NCBI RefSeq assembly: GCF_023284045.1
Contig: NZ_JAKIKQ010000007.1
Span: 114,438-178,437, forward strand
Direction: 5' to 3'
DNA: 64,000 nucleotides
DNA from: Shewanella kaireitica
GTDB lineage: Bacteria; Pseudomonadota; Gammaproteobacteria; Enterobacterales; Shewanellaceae
Below are positions 36,639 to 47,554 of this stretch, in pieces. Under the pieces are notes generated by a model. That model saw nothing but the letters and a program-made list of their open reading frames with translations, made no database searches and was not told the DNA's origin. The stretch's first letter is position 1, and each line of letters starts with the position of its first letter. The translations under genes were made by a program, and so were the position numbers.

Positions 36639-37691
36639 TTACAGTGCACCAGCATCATAAAAAGCGGACGCTTTCTTATCTTGCTGCGCGGCCGCTTTAG
36701 CAAGCATCGCTTCATCTTGCTCTTTGGTCGCTGCAATGCCCTGCTCTGGGTGTAACCCAAGACGTCTAAACAAACTCATGTCATCGTTTTCTTCTGGGTT
36801 TGGTGTGGTCAACAGTTTGCAACCATAAAATATTGAATTAGCGCCTGCAAAGAAACACATAGCTTGTAACTCATCAGTCATATTCTCACGACCTGCCGAC
36901 AACCGTACTCGCGATTTAGGCATGATAATCCGCGCAACGGCAATCGTTCTTACAAACTCAAGCGGATCCAGATCATCTATCTTCTCAAACGGTGTGCCTT
37001 CCACTTTAACTAACATGTTAATCGGCACTGAATCTGGATGTTTATCAAGATTGGCTAACTGCTGTAGTAATCCCGCTCTATCAGTGGCTTTTTCTCCCAT
37101 GCCCACGATGCCGCCGGAACAAACTTTCATGCCTGAAGCACGAACATTTGACAAGGTATCTAATCGATTTTGGTATGTACGTGTGGTGATCACATCGCCA
37201 TAATATTCTGGCGACGTATCTAAATTGTGGTTGTAATAATCGAGCCCAGCATCTGCCAGTTCACTCGCTTGATCCGCTGAGAGCATGCCCAATGTCATAC
37301 ATGTTTCCATGCCCAAAGATTTGACCTCTTCGACCATGGTTTTTAGGTATGGCATGTCACGCTCTTTAGGGTTACGCCATGCAGCTCCCATACAAAAACG
37401 AGAAGCCCCAGCCGCTTTTGCGCTGCGAGCTTCGGTTAACACTGTCTCCATGGCCAGCAAACGCTCTTTTTCAAGGCCGGTATCATAACGAGCACTCTGT
37501 GGACAGTATTTGCAATCTTCAGGACAGGCACCAGTTTTAATCGAAAGTAAGCGGCTTATTTGAACTTCGTTAGGATCAAACTCCTGACGGTGTACGCTGT
37601 GGGCCTGAAACAACAGGTCATTCATCGGTAACGCAAACATGGCTTCAATCTCTTCGCGTTTCCAGTTATTTCTCACTTGTACTTCTGACAT
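36639..37691 (-). CDS. bioB: Biotin synthase BioB
   Basis: 350-residue radical SAM enzyme that inserts sulphur into dethiobiotin. Cys56, Cys60 and Cys63 (CPEDCKYC) bind the 4Fe-4S cluster; '[10 protein letters not shown]' and '[12 protein letters not shown]' carry [2Fe-2S] ligands. First gene of the minus-strand biotin operon and divergent from bioA. Confidence 0.97.
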   Translation of the reverse strand: MSEVQVRNNWKREEIEAMFALPMNDLLFQAHSVHRQEFDPNEVQISRLLSIKTGACPEDCKYCPQSARYDTGLEKERLLAMETVLTEARSAKAAGASRFCMGAAWRNPKERDMPYLKTMVEEVKSLGMETCMTLGMLSADQASELADAGLDYYNHNLDTSPEYYGDVITTRTYQNRLDTLSNVRASGMKVCSGGIVGMGEKATDRAGLLQQLANLDKHPDSVPINMLVKVEGTPFEKIDDLDPLEFVRTIAVARIIMPKSRVRLSAGRENMTDELQAMCFFAGANSIFYGCKLLTTPNPEENDDMSLFRRLGLHPEQGIAATKEQDEAMLAKAAAQQDKKASAFYDAGAL

Positions 37692-37920
37692 GTTTTATCC
37701 TTTTGCGGCTCACACTCTAAGTTTTAAGCGGTGCTTTATCTGGTTGACGTTTACAAAACACTAAGAGGCAGACGAACAAAACCTCACATATTACCAACAC
37801 AAACAATATGTTAGCTAAACACGTCAACGCTATTTATTTAATATTTATCTTGCCTAGGATACCGACAAGCCTTAACCTGTCAATGCCAATCAGCTTAAAA
37901 GGTTTACTGACGGTTAAATT
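37692..37920. promoter_or_regulatory. Divergent bioA/bioB control region
   Basis: 229 bases between the divergent biotin genes, where BirA normally acts. There is a match to one half of the BirA operator (8 of 9 bases, 37748-37756), but the other half is poor (6 of 9 at 17 bases). An inverted repeat GTTGACGT (37743-37750) / ACGTCAAC (37821-37828) also spans the region. I cannot decide which is the operator. Confidence 0.4.
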
Positions 37921-39261
37921 ATGAGCATAGATAAACAGAGTACCAATCAATTTATTGATTTGGAGTTTGATGCCAAACACCTTTGGCACCCTTATACCTC
38001 GATGAACAATGCCTTACCTACCTACGGTGTTGTAAGTGCAGAAGGCGTTGAGCTAACCTTAGACAATGGCGCTAAGCTGATTGACGGAACCAGCTCTTGG
38101 TGGGCTTGTGTTCACGGTTACAGCCATCCTAAAATTGTCGCCGCAATGCAACGCCAAACAGCACAACTAAGCCATGTGATGTTCGGCGGCATCACCCACC
38201 GTCCTGCTGTTGAGCTGGCAAAAATGCTTGTCGACATGACAAGCGAGCGTCTAACCAAGGTGTTTCTAGCAGACTCTGGCTCCATCGCTGTTGAAGTCGC
38301 TATGAAAATGGCTCTTCAGTATTGGCAAGGACGAAATAAACCCAGTAAACAGAAAATTTTAACAGTGAAGAGCGGCTATCACGGCGATACATTTGCAGCC
38401 ATGAGCGTGTGCGATCCTGAGGGAGGCATGCACACAATGTTTGGTGAGCTCGTCACTGAGCAGATGTTTGCCCCAGAACCTAAAGCACGTTTTACTGAAT
38501 GCTTCGATGCGGAAGAACTGCAATCAATTAGCAATATGTTTGAAGATAACCATCAACAGATCGCCGCAGTGCTAATTGAGCCCATTATGCAAGGGGCTGG
38601 CGGTATGCGCTTTTACCATCCGGAGTATTTGAGCGCGCTGCGAAAATTGTGTGATAAATATGATGTACTTTTGATTCTAGATGAGATTGCCACAGGCTTT
38701 GGCCGTACCGGTAAGCTCTTTGCCTATGAACATGCCAATATTCAAGCTGATATATTGTGTTTAGGTAAAGCCCTCACTGGTGGCTACATATCACTCGCGG
38801 CAACGATGTGCAGCGATGAAGTGGCTCAAGGTGTGAGTGATTCCCCAGCAGGCGTTTTCATGCATGGACCGACATTTATGGGCAACCCGTTAGCTTGCAC
38901 TGCAGCCATTGCAAGCCTTGAGCTAATTAACGAGCAACACTGGCAAAAACAAGTCAGCAGCATTGAATCTCAAATGAAAACAGAACTCGCTGAAGCAGTA
39001 GACTACACCAATGTTGTCGATGTTCGTGTGCTTGGTGCAGTGGGTGTATTAGAGATGAGTTCAACCTTGAACACCGCTGCGCTTCAACAACAGTTTGTTG
39101 ATCTTGGTGTATGGATAAGACCCTTCTCAAACCTAATCTATATTATGCCGCCGTACACCATCTCAAGTAGCCAGTTAACACAACTAACAAGTGCGATGAA
39201 GGCAGTTGCTAAGCAAATATCACTGCCAAGCAATGACACTAACTTTATCAGCCACGGTTAA
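37921..39261 (+). CDS. bioA: Adenosylmethionine-8-amino-7-oxononanoate aminotransferase BioA
   Basis: 446-residue class III aminotransferase that makes DAPA with SAM as amino donor. 'DGTSSWWACVHGYSHP' and 'HVMFGGITHRPAVELA' are BioA-specific. 'LILDEIATGFGRTG' holds the PLP Asp, and 'LGKALTGGYISLAA' the PLP Lys. It is divergent from bioBFCD and convergent with the next gene. Confidence 0.96.
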   Translation: MSIDKQSTNQFIDLEFDAKHLWHPYTSMNNALPTYGVVSAEGVELTLDNGAKLIDGTSSWWACVHGYSHPKIVAAMQRQTAQLSHVMFGGITHRPAVELAKMLVDMTSERLTKVFLADSGSIAVEVAMKMALQYWQGRNKPSKQKILTVKSGYHGDTFAAMSVCDPEGGMHTMFGELVTEQMFAPEPKARFTECFDAEELQSISNMFEDNHQQIAAVLIEPIMQGAGGMRFYHPEYLSALRKLCDKYDVLLILDEIATGFGRTGKLFAYEHANIQADILCLGKALTGGYISLAATMCSDEVAQGVSDSPAGVFMHGPTFMGNPLACTAAIASLELINEQHWQKQVSSIESQMKTELAEAVDYTNVVDVRVLGAVGVLEMSSTLNTAALQQQFVDLGVWIRPFSNLIYIMPPYTISSSQLTQLTSAMKAVAKQISLPSNDTNFISHG

Positions 39262-39306
39262 TCAATAATTCAGTTTGGGCACTCCTTTTTATTTTTACAT
39301 ACCTCA

Positions 39307-39332
39307 CCATAGCCGTTTGCTACCGGCTATGG
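39307..39332. other. Hairpin between convergent bioA and metallopeptidase genes
   Basis: Perfect 9-bp inverted repeat (39307-39315 with 39324-39332) in the convergent gap, overlapping the last codons of the peptidase gene. No T run directly follows on either strand, so it may be a weak bidirectional terminator. Confidence 0.4.
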
Positions 39333-40187
39333 ATCCTCTGAATAGTGCTGCGCTATTGCCGCTAACTGCTCTGCTTTTAATTTGGGAAAGTCTAGCCTAC
39401 CGCTGTAACGTACGTAGGTTGTACTAAATAATGTGGTCTTTGCAATTGTATCGAGCTCCTTCATAAATGCTTGACCTGAACTCTCTGCTGCTAAGCAACA
39501 TGTGCCATATTGACGGATAACTGCCGCTAAGCTGTTACCTTGTTGGAGTAACGCAGTATCCATCTCCATAAAAAATGCTGCGCCGGACCAATACACTCGC
39601 ATATATGCACGTTTGCGCCACATGTCATTTGATACTGTACTTAGCTTACCAGGTCGAGAAATGGTGTTAAGCCTTCCCCTCTCTAGTCCGGCCTGTAACT
39701 TCTGGATAAAAGCCGCTTCATCAATCACCTTACTTTTGAGCATGACAACATTTTGCATATAAGTGGCAAACCCTTCATTTAACCAAAACGAAGGATAATC
39801 TAAATAGGGGATATAGAGATGGGACAATTCGTGATAAAGCGTCCAGTCATCGATAAAATCTTGTAAAGGCCAAGCGCTACTGACTTGTAGCTTAACTTTA
39901 TTCGTCTTCCCCCTTATCACTTGGGCGAATGGCACTGGCTCCTTGGCATAAGGCTTTGTTACAAGCTCAACTTCAATATTTTGTCCCGGTAACTTGCCTA
40001 GCGATAGCTCTACTGCTTTAATGCCACCCGAAATCCACTGATGCATTTTCTGCTGTTCATAGGCTGGTGTATCTCCCGTGTCAATGTCAACCTCAGCACC
40101 ATAGGCCACAGCGAAACCACTGACCAGCAACGCACTAAATATCAATGCGAATAAAGAGGAATTGCGCTGTCTGAACATTTTTTTCAT
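39327..40187 (-). CDS. Putative secreted zinc metallopeptidase (peptidase MA-like)
   Basis: 286 residues. A signal peptide (about 1-30) precedes a domain with 'LYHELSHLYIPYL' (HExxH) followed 19 residues later by 'NEGFATYMQNV', giving the third Glu ligand, as in gluzincins and the peptidase MA-like family. The upstream GGTGAAGAT supports the start. Target proteins unknown. It stands alone, convergent with bioA. Confidence 0.75.
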   Translation of the reverse strand: MKKMFRQRNSSLFALIFSALLVSGFAVAYGAEVDIDTGDTPAYEQQKMHQWISGGIKAVELSLGKLPGQNIEVELVTKPYAKEPVPFAQVIRGKTNKVKLQVSSAWPLQDFIDDWTLYHELSHLYIPYLDYPSFWLNEGFATYMQNVVMLKSKVIDEAAFIQKLQAGLERGRLNTISRPGKLSTVSNDMWRKRAYMRVYWSGAAFFMEMDTALLQQGNSLAAVIRQYGTCCLAAESSGQAFMKELDTIAKTTLFSTTYVRYSGRLDFPKLKAEQLAAIAQHYSEDP

Positions 40188-40443
40188 ATCTTCACCCTAG
40201 GCTATCTATAGGACAGATAAAGCCTTGATAGTTAAAGCCCTTAAAAACATTGCTGCTACCGCTCTCACTTCACTACGCTAAGCGCCAGTCTAAAGATCAC
40301 CTCATTCGGCTTTGTAGATGCTAACGTTGTTCGTTCAAAAATAGCGACTTAAACTGTAACCATCAGTGACTGAGTCATCAATTCATGCGCTAATTACCTT
40401 TACTAATACCAAGCTAAAAAAACAGTTTTCGTCGACCTAACCG

Positions 40444-42399
40444 TTACAAACTGAATCCTGAAATATGTCGAGCTAAACGTTGAGAGTTTTGTGCTAACGC
40501 CTGACCGATTGATGAAGCTTCTTTTGCTGCAATGAGTGCCAAATCAGCGCCTTCTTTAATAGCATTCGTACGGGCATCCATTGAAGCTGATACCTCTCGT
40601 TGAGCATCTACAGTTTGAGTTATTTGTCCACTAATAAGTGCTATATCCTCAACATTGCTTGCCAAAGTCGCAATACTTTCACTAACCAAGCTCGCCTGTT
40701 CGACTCCTTCGTTGGCCTGCATTGAACCTGACTCCATTGCCTTTACAGCTTGTTTTGCGCCCTTTTGCACTAGCTCTATCATAGCTTCTATCTCTTGGGT
40801 CGAAGACTGGGTGCGGCTAGCTAGCGTTCTCACTTCATCGGCGACCACCGCAAACCCTCTTCCTTGCTCCCCTGCTCTTGCTGCTTCTATTGCCGCATTT
40901 AGCGCCAGTAAGTTGGTCTGCTCAGCAATAGAACGGATCACATTAACGACTTTACCGATATCACCACTATGCAGTGCTAGTTGATTAATCACTTTAGCGC
41001 TCGTGGCAACCTCTTGCGCTATTTTGTTAATCCCGTTTACGGTGCCTGCAATCACAACTTTGCCGTTCTGCACCGAATTTTGTGCATCGGATGTGACTTG
41101 GTTAGCATCATGAGTACAACGTTCGACACTATCTGCGGAGTGAACCATATCAGTGATAGCTTCAGCAACATTGTGGGTTTGCGCTTGCTGCTTTGTTAAC
41201 GTGTTCTCTACGTCAGCTGTTACTAATTGCATTTTATCGCTGGCATTAACCACATCGACGCTGACTTGCTTTACCTCAGTGATGAGCAACCTTACGCTCA
41301 CCAACATATGGTTAAAAGCTTCTGCAATTTTTGATAATTCATCATTTCCAGTGACATCTAAATTCGCCGTAAAATCGCCTTTGGCGACCCGAGAAGTTAA
41401 TGCCTCAATAGCTTTCACTTTTTCGACAATTGCTTTGTAGATAATCAGTAGAATAGTCACACCAGTAATAACGACCATTAACGCTGTAATAATGAGCCAA
41501 AACATATGTGACCGCTCGTTTTTAAGTCGGTTTTGGATTTGTAGTTCAAGCACTTCTGCTGTGGTATTTCCTAACAGGACTAGCGCTTCAGATAGCTGAC
41601 TTGACTGTGTATAAAACGCATTTAATTCGATGCTAAATTCATCAGGGGAAATAATCTTTTCATCAACCGTATCAACAAATTGCCTAACTAGCTCTGCGGA
41701 TTCAGCGAGTGCGCTTTTTAATGGCAACATCTTGGTATCTGCAACGGTTGCGGACAACCGACTAGTCCCTTTCTTTAATAAGATTTGTTGCTCCGCCAGC
41801 CTTTTATTAAGGGCTACGATTTGGGTGTAAGACTGAGGGGTAAAGCTACCTTGTTGCAATATATTCGACGAAAGGGATGCAACCAACGAGTAATACTCCG
41901 TCAATTTAGCAATACGATTAATGTATAATTCGGCCAGATAGAAACCACTGGGTTCGCCGTCAAGAGCCACTCCAGACTGTGCCGAAACATCTTCTTTTGC
42001 ACTCGCAATGCTGACTGCCAATGTGTTTGCGGTATCTTTAGTATTCCTGTCGAATTCAAGTGATAATTGTCGTAACACATTAACAGAATTAGGTTGCAGA
42101 CTTTGTGTTGTTTCTATTTGCTTAAGGCTCGATAACACAAGTTCTTTTAACTGACTGTAATTTTGCCAACCATTAGCCCGGCTTTGACGATATGCATGTT
42201 CCATCTCACTCAATTCAGTTAAAACAGACAACCCTGTAATTTCATTATTGAGTAGGTTTAGTTCATCTTTTTGCTGCATAACGATTAGGCTAGCACCGAA
42301 TACGAGAGGTAAAAGAGTAACAATCGCAAGAAGGGTGAACTTCTTCTTAAAGCTCAATCGGTTGGCTATTTGCATTCCAGCAGAAATAAAGGGGTTCAT
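40444..42399 (-). CDS. Methyl-accepting chemotaxis protein
   Basis: 651-residue receptor. The first membrane helix (about 24-44) is followed by a periplasmic helical sensor of about 260 residues and a second helix (about 300-323). A HAMP domain (about 325-378) and a long signalling hairpin end the protein, with the tip sequence '[29 protein letters not shown]'. The sensor is mostly long helices, like four-helix-bundle receptors, without a named ligand domain. Relays a signal to CheA/CheW; ligand unknown. Not linked to other chemotaxis genes. Confidence 0.92.
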   Translation of the reverse strand: MNPFISAGMQIANRLSFKKKFTLLAIVTLLPLVFGASLIVMQQKDELNLLNNEITGLSVLTELSEMEHAYRQSRANGWQNYSQLKELVLSSLKQIETTQSLQPNSVNVLRQLSLEFDRNTKDTANTLAVSIASAKEDVSAQSGVALDGEPSGFYLAELYINRIAKLTEYYSLVASLSSNILQQGSFTPQSYTQIVALNKRLAEQQILLKKGTSRLSATVADTKMLPLKSALAESAELVRQFVDTVDEKIISPDEFSIELNAFYTQSSQLSEALVLLGNTTAEVLELQIQNRLKNERSHMFWLIITALMVVITGVTILLIIYKAIVEKVKAIEALTSRVAKGDFTANLDVTGNDELSKIAEAFNHMLVSVRLLITEVKQVSVDVVNASDKMQLVTADVENTLTKQQAQTHNVAEAITDMVHSADSVERCTHDANQVTSDAQNSVQNGKVVIAGTVNGINKIAQEVATSAKVINQLALHSGDIGKVVNVIRSIAEQTNLLALNAAIEAARAGEQGRGFAVVADEVRTLASRTQSSTQEIEAMIELVQKGAKQAVKAMESGSMQANEGVEQASLVSESIATLASNVEDIALISGQITQTVDAQREVSASMDARTNAIKEGADLALIAAKEASSIGQALAQNSQRLARHISGFSL

Positions 42400-42793
42400 T
42401 TAATCTCGAGTCCGTTCTGTTACTAGTTGATAACACATGACCCTTAGTCAATGGATTTAATTTCATCTTGTTTCTGTAACTCTGAGAAATAGTTCTAAAC
42501 TTAATACTCAGAAATTTTGGAACATCGTGATTCAAAGATCGTTACAACATCTACCAGTGCAATATTTATTCTAATTACCCTAAAAAAGAAAAATATCACC
42601 GACATTATGGATAAATTAGCGTCCAGTATGAGGTTGAGGATGATTAGAAAATGATAATTTATGGCTCAAAATGTGATTTTTTCATGATATTTCGCTTAAA
42701 TTAGCGCTGAATGATAAAAATCGATAAAAAAAATGGAAAAGTATTGCTATACTTGCGCGGAATTTTAGAACGTAACTCCAATAGAGTAGAAAA
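42400..42793. promoter_or_regulatory. Divergent promoter region, chemotaxis receptor / fusA2
   Basis: About 394 AT-rich bases between divergent genes. A -10-like TATACT occurs at 42748-42753, about 40 bases before fusA2; no good -35 is visible. Nothing else recognised. Confidence 0.4.
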
Positions 42794-44884
42794 ATGACTG
42801 ATTTATCAAAGTACAGAAACATTGGTATCTTTGCTCACGTTGACGCGGGTAAGACCACCACAACAGAGCGTATCCTTAAGCTTACCGGTAAAATCCATAA
42901 GATAGGTGAAGTTCATGACGGCGAGTCAACAACTGACTTCATGGAACAGGAAGCTGAGCGTGGTATTACCATTCAGTCTGCTGCTGTTAGTTGTTTTTGG
43001 AACGAACACCGTTTCAACGTTATTGACACCCCTGGCCACGTTGACTTCACAGTAGAAGTTTATCGTTCTCTTAAAGTTCTTGATGGCGGTGTTGGTGTAT
43101 TCTGTGGTTCTGGTGGTGTTGAACCACAATCAGAAACTAACTGGCGTTATGCTAACGAATCAGAAGTTGCGCGTATCATCTTCGTAAACAAGTTAGACCG
43201 TATGGGTGCTGACTTCTTACGTGTTGTTAAGCAAACTCAAGACGTTCTTGCAGCTAACCCACTTGTTATGGTTCTACCAATCGGTATCGAAGATGAGTTC
43301 TCAGGTGTTGTTGACCTGCTAACTCGTAAGGCTTGGATATGGGATGAAACTGGACAAGCTGAAAACTACAAGATTGAAGATGTTCCAGCTGACATGGTTG
43401 ACCAAGTTGAAGAATACCGTGAAATGCTTATCGAAACTGCTGTTGAGCAAGACGATGACCTAATGGAAGCTTACATGGACGGCGAAGAGCCATCTATGGA
43501 AGACATCAAGCGTTGTATCCGCAAGGGTACTCGTACAATGGACTTCTTCCCAACATACTGTGGTTCTGCATTTAAGAACAAAGGTATGCAGCTTCTTCTT
43601 GACGCTGTTGTTGATTACCTACCAAACCCAGTTGAAGTTGATCCACAACCTCTTACTGATGAAGAAGGTAACGAAACAGGCGAAGTTGCAACAGTATCTG
43701 TTGACGAGCCATTAAAAGCACTTGCATTCAAAATCATGGATGACCGTTTCGGTGCTCTAACCTTCGTACGTATCTACTCAGGTAAGATCAACAAAGGTGA
43801 CACCATCCTTAACTCGTTCACAGGTAAAACTGAGCGTGTTGGTCGTATGGTTGAAATGCAAGCTGATGAACGTAACGAACTTGATTACGCACAAGCTGGT
43901 GACATCATCGCTATCGTAGGTATGAAGAACGTGCAAACTGGTCACACTTTGTGTGATGTTAAGCACCCTTGTACTCTTGAAGCTATGGTATTCCCTGAGC
44001 CTGTTATCTCTATCGCTGTTGCGCCAAAAGATAAAGGCGGATCAGAGAAAATGGGTATCGCTATCGGTAAAATGATTGCAGAAGATCCATCTTTCCGCGT
44101 AGAAACTGACGAAGATTCAGGTGAAACTATTCTTAAAGGTATGGGTGAGCTTCACCTAGACATTAAGGTAGATATCCTTAAGCGTACATACGGCGTTGAC
44201 CTAATTGTAGGTGAGCCTCAAGTTGCTTACCGTGAAACTATTACTCAGGTTACTGAAGATAGCTACACGCATAAGAAACAGTCTGGTGGTTCTGGTCAGT
44301 TCGGTAAGATCGACTACGTTATCCGTCCAGGTGAGCAAAACACTGGTTTCACTTTCAGCTCTTCAGTTGTTGGTGGTAACGTACCTAAAGAATTCTGGCC
44401 TGCAGTTGAGAAAGGTTTCGCATCTATGATGGATACCGGTACTGTTGCTGGTTTCCCTGTACTAGACGTTGAACTAGAACTTACTGATGGTGCTTTCCAC
44501 GCAGTTGACTCGTCAGCTATCGCGTTCGAAATCGCTGCTAAAGGCGCATTCCGTCAGTCTATGCCTAAAGCCGGTGCACAACTTCTTGAGCCAATCATGA
44601 ACGTTGACGTATTCAGCCCAGAAGACAACGTAGGTGACGTAATTGGTGACCTTAACCGTCGTCGTGGTATGATCAAAGACCAAATGGCTGGTGTTACTGG
44701 TGTTCGTATTAAAGCTGACGTACCGTTATCAGAAATGTTCGGTTACATCGGTTCACTACGTACTATGACATCTGGTCGTGGCCAATTCTCTATGGAATTC
44801 GCTCACTACGCACCATGTCCAAACAGTGTTGCTGAAAAAGTTATCGCTGAAGTTAAAGCACGCGAAGCTGCTGCTAAGAAGTAA
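42794..44884 (+). CDS. fusA: Elongation factor G, second copy (FusA2 type)
   Basis: 696-residue translation GTPase that moves tRNAs and mRNA on the ribosome. G1 '[12 protein letters not shown]' (residues 13-24), G3 'DTPGHVDFT' and G4 'NKLD' are present, followed by EF-G domains II-V. It stands alone with its own promoter and terminator rather than in the str operon with rpsL and rpsG, so it is probably the second EF-G of the genome. Codon use is strongly biased to favoured codons, which indicates high expression. No unusual residues noted in the GTPase core. Confidence 0.93.
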   Translation: MTDLSKYRNIGIFAHVDAGKTTTTERILKLTGKIHKIGEVHDGESTTDFMEQEAERGITIQSAAVSCFWNEHRFNVIDTPGHVDFTVEVYRSLKVLDGGVGVFCGSGGVEPQSETNWRYANESEVARIIFVNKLDRMGADFLRVVKQTQDVLAANPLVMVLPIGIEDEFSGVVDLLTRKAWIWDETGQAENYKIEDVPADMVDQVEEYREMLIETAVEQDDDLMEAYMDGEEPSMEDIKRCIRKGTRTMDFFPTYCGSAFKNKGMQLLLDAVVDYLPNPVEVDPQPLTDEEGNETGEVATVSVDEPLKALAFKIMDDRFGALTFVRIYSGKINKGDTILNSFTGKTERVGRMVEMQADERNELDYAQAGDIIAIVGMKNVQTGHTLCDVKHPCTLEAMVFPEPVISIAVAPKDKGGSEKMGIAIGKMIAEDPSFRVETDEDSGETILKGMGELHLDIKVDILKRTYGVDLIVGEPQVAYRETITQVTEDSYTHKKQSGGSGQFGKIDYVIRPGEQNTGFTFSSSVVGGNVPKEFWPAVEKGFASMMDTGTVAGFPVLDVELELTDGAFHAVDSSAIAFEIAAKGAFRQSMPKAGAQLLEPIMNVDVFSPEDNVGDVIGDLNRRRGMIKDQMAGVTGVRIKADVPLSEMFGYIGSLRTMTSGRGQFSMEFAHYAPCPNSVAEKVIAEVKAREAAAKK

Positions 44885-44926
44885 CTATTAACTAGTTATT
44901 ACTCTTAACGAGTTTTAAGCTTTAAC

Positions 44927-44960
44927 AAAAGCCTATAGATGCAAATCTATAGGCTTTTTT
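44927..44960 (+). terminator. Intrinsic terminator of fusA2
   Basis: A perfect 14-bp stem (44927-44940 with 44945-44958), a GCAA tetraloop and a T run, about 40 bases after the stop. Confidence 0.92.
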
Positions 44961-45117
44961 ATTGCCGTCAAACAATAGCAGCAAGCTCAGCTCTAGCGCA
45001 TAGTCATACTCCATGAAATTAATCTAATTTTGTTGCATCACTCCCATATTTAGAATGCCAAGTTGCTTTAGCCGCCAAAGCCGATAGAGTACCCGCTCGG
45101 TTTCCAAGCTCAGCATT

Positions 45118-46062
45118 ATGACGACTCAATTATCCAAGCTTTTCACATTTATTTTCGCGCTCTTCAGCTCTTGCCATACTCTTGCCAATCAAGAGCTCAA
45201 TAGCACTGTAAATCAACAGCTAAAGCCTAAACATTGGAGTGGCCTACCGCTACTCGCAGACAAAGCGTCTGAGCGCGGCTACCAATTACCCATTCCGGTT
45301 GGTGTCACGCTGTTTTACAACAATATTGAAGCAGATTACGTCGCCACCGATGACTTTAAGGTGCAGGTAGACGGAGGCTTACTCGGCCTAAGAGGACCTA
45401 ATGATTATCTGGTGCCAGCAGAGGATGTCAGCATTACTGGCCGCGACAAAAGTGTCCAATTAAAACTGGATGCATGGATTTTACCTTTTTGGAATGTCTA
45501 TGGGATCCTTGGATATACCGAGGGTAATAAGGATATAAAAGCAAAACTAGATAATGTAGAGGGACTGCCCTGCGGCGAAAATTGCAATGGCGTAGTGTTG
45601 CCAATCCCAATAAATTATACCGCCAAGAACTTTGGCTTAGGGACGGTCCTTGCTGGTCAAATAGATCCTATTGTGGGTGATACGCCTTTTACTATTATGG
45701 CGATTGGCGCCGTTATTAAGGCGAAGACAGATACCACTGATAGCTTAATTAAAACCAAACTTGCTTCAGTGCGCATAGGACAACGCTTTGATGTTGCTGG
45801 TGACAAGCTTGCTTGGTTTCTAGCATTTAGCCACCAAAGCGTAAAACAGAATGTGACAGGGGATTATTCTTTTAAAGGGACTGAGCTCGCCCCCTTGATG
45901 GAAAACGTAAAATTCGATATCGATCTTGCTAAGCAAGAAACTAAAAACATCTCATTCAGTTTAAACTATGATTTTGGGCCTAGAAATGAATGGAACCTTT
46001 ATGCGGAATACGGTTTCCTTAATTGGAACCATCTAATTATTGGCATGGGTCGTCGTTTTTAG
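45118..46062 (+). CDS. Predicted outer-membrane beta-barrel protein
   Basis: 314 residues. A signal peptide (about 1-23, ending TLAN) is followed by a beta-rich body with alternating strands and a final strand ending in Phe ('HLIIGMGRRF'), the usual outer-membrane sorting signal. Two cysteines in 'GLPCGENCNG' probably form a loop disulphide. No Shine-Dalgarno is visible before the ATG at 45118, so the start is uncertain. No family recognised with confidence. Confidence 0.72.
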   Translation: MTTQLSKLFTFIFALFSSCHTLANQELNSTVNQQLKPKHWSGLPLLADKASERGYQLPIPVGVTLFYNNIEADYVATDDFKVQVDGGLLGLRGPNDYLVPAEDVSITGRDKSVQLKLDAWILPFWNVYGILGYTEGNKDIKAKLDNVEGLPCGENCNGVVLPIPINYTAKNFGLGTVLAGQIDPIVGDTPFTIMAIGAVIKAKTDTTDSLIKTKLASVRIGQRFDVAGDKLAWFLAFSHQSVKQNVTGDYSFKGTELAPLMENVKFDIDLAKQETKNISFSLNYDFGPRNEWNLYAEYGFLNWNHLIIGMGRRF

Positions 46063-46075
46063 CCCTAAATTAATT

Positions 46076-46546
46076 TCAGATAACTTCAAACATCGACGCC
46101 ATACGTTTGATACTTTGAAAAGGCACACCATGACAGTTTCGCTTAGCACAAAGTTGTTGATGTTTTACCGAAGCAGGGTCGCCTATTTGCTGGATCCGTA
46201 CTTCGTAACCTAAAGCCATTGCTGCTGCGCTATAAGCTTTAAACTCCCAATAAGCTATGTTGGTATTATCACAAATAACCAAGGGCAATCCGCCAGCCAT
46301 GGCTTCGATAAATGCAGCTAAGTTTAACTGATGAAATTTTGGTAGCAACTTTGGGTTAAACTGATACACACCCATGTTATAAAAAAAGCTGTCGGTTGAG
46401 AATATGCCATATTGCTTTTCAGCCTGAATCGAACTGCTACTTTGTTGATAAGTAGTGACAAACTCTTTTGCCCAGTGGCTTTTGCCACTACCGGGAAGCC
46501 CGCGCATAATAATCGCAAGCTTCTGCTCAGCAGATGCATCAAGCAT
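46076..46546 (-). CDS. P-loop kinase-like protein
   Basis: 156-residue ATPase/kinase fold protein. Walker A 'RGLPGSGKSHWAKEF' (about 15-29) and a later 'GLPLVICDNTNIAYWEF' segment resemble the polynucleotide kinase / N4BP2-like AAA_33 group. A basic C-terminal end follows. It starts 3 bases after the CobB stop in the same direction, so it is coupled to cobB. The substrate, possibly RNA, DNA or a small molecule, is unknown. Confidence 0.7.
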   Translation of the reverse strand: MLDASAEQKLAIIMRGLPGSGKSHWAKEFVTTYQQSSSSIQAEKQYGIFSTDSFFYNMGVYQFNPKLLPKFHQLNLAAFIEAMAGGLPLVICDNTNIAYWEFKAYSAAAMALGYEVRIQQIGDPASVKHQQLCAKRNCHGVPFQSIKRMASMFEVI

Positions 46547-46551
46547 ATTGA

Positions 46552-47286
46552 TTATCCAACCAGTAATTGATCATTAATGACTTTTCCTTGCAGGATTTGC
46601 TCGACTAATTTAGGCAGCACTTCGCTCGCCTTTCCCTGTAAGTGGTATTGGAACTGGCTATGCCGATCTGCTGGCATGAGATTAATGTCGACAGTTTGCG
46701 CTCCATGATGATTGGCGGTGTCAACAAAGCCTGCAGCAGGATATACGGTGCCAGATGTACCGATAGCTATAAAAAGATCACAGCTGTCTAAGGCATGCTG
46801 GATTCGGTCTAAGCCTAATGGCATTTCACCAAACCAAACGACATGAGGTCGAAGCCTTTGCGCTGGAATACAGCAAGTGCATGTATGGTCAGGACCAAAA
46901 GGCTCTCTCAATAAAAAGGTTTGTCTAGAGCGAGGGCAACGTCCTTTCGAGAGCTCGCCATGCATATGTAACAAACGCTTTGAACCCGCCCTTTCATGAA
47001 GATCATCAATATTCTGCGTAACAACGAGTAACTTACCTTCAAATTCACGTTCCAACTTAGCCAGAGCATCATGGCCAGCATTAGGTTCGATACAACCATT
47101 ATGGAACTGCTGCCAGCGCTCATTATAGAATTGTTCCACTAATTTTGGGTTTTTCTCATAACCTTCAGGAGTTGCGACCTCTTCTATCTTATGCTCCTCC
47201 CACAAACCATCTTGATCTCGAAAGGTGCGTAATCCAGATTCTGCCGAGATCCCGGCGCCAGTTAGTATTACTATCTGCTGGTACAT
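46552..47286 (-). CDS. cobB: NAD-dependent protein deacylase CobB (sirtuin)
   Basis: 244-residue class III sirtuin. 'LTGAGISAESGLRTFRDQDGLW' binds NAD, 'VTQNIDDLHERAGSKRLLHMHG' holds the catalytic His, and 'FYNERW' gives the Tyr-x-x-Arg pair that favours acidic acyl lysines. The usual CxxC zinc pair is altered ('GRCPRS' and 'CTCC'), so zinc binding may differ. AGGA precedes the ATG. Confidence 0.92.
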   Translation of the reverse strand: MYQQIVILTGAGISAESGLRTFRDQDGLWEEHKIEEVATPEGYEKNPKLVEQFYNERWQQFHNGCIEPNAGHDALAKLEREFEGKLLVVTQNIDDLHERAGSKRLLHMHGELSKGRCPRSRQTFLLREPFGPDHTCTCCIPAQRLRPHVVWFGEMPLGLDRIQHALDSCDLFIAIGTSGTVYPAAGFVDTANHHGAQTVDINLMPADRHSQFQYHLQGKASEVLPKLVEQILQGKVINDQLLVG

Positions 47287-47554
47287 CTACAGTCCTATTT
47301 CTTAGTATTGTTGTTTCCATTTTGCCAAGGAAATGATGTTTTTCACATTAGGCATTAGTATAAACGCTAATAACAATACAAAAAGTATGCTTAAATTGCT
47401 TGTTTTATATCAGCTTTATCGCTTTTATTTACAATAGATGGCTTATTACTATATCAAAGGTTTAAGTTTTCTAATTGTGCACATATAATGGATTGAATAC
47501 CCACATATGAACTGGCTCGAGTTGACAGGCCGTTCTGCAATCAAGAGAACAATA

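Noticed and set aside
37901..37909. GGTTTACTG as right half of a BirA operator just before bioA
   Set aside because: No left half at the required 14-17 base spacing.
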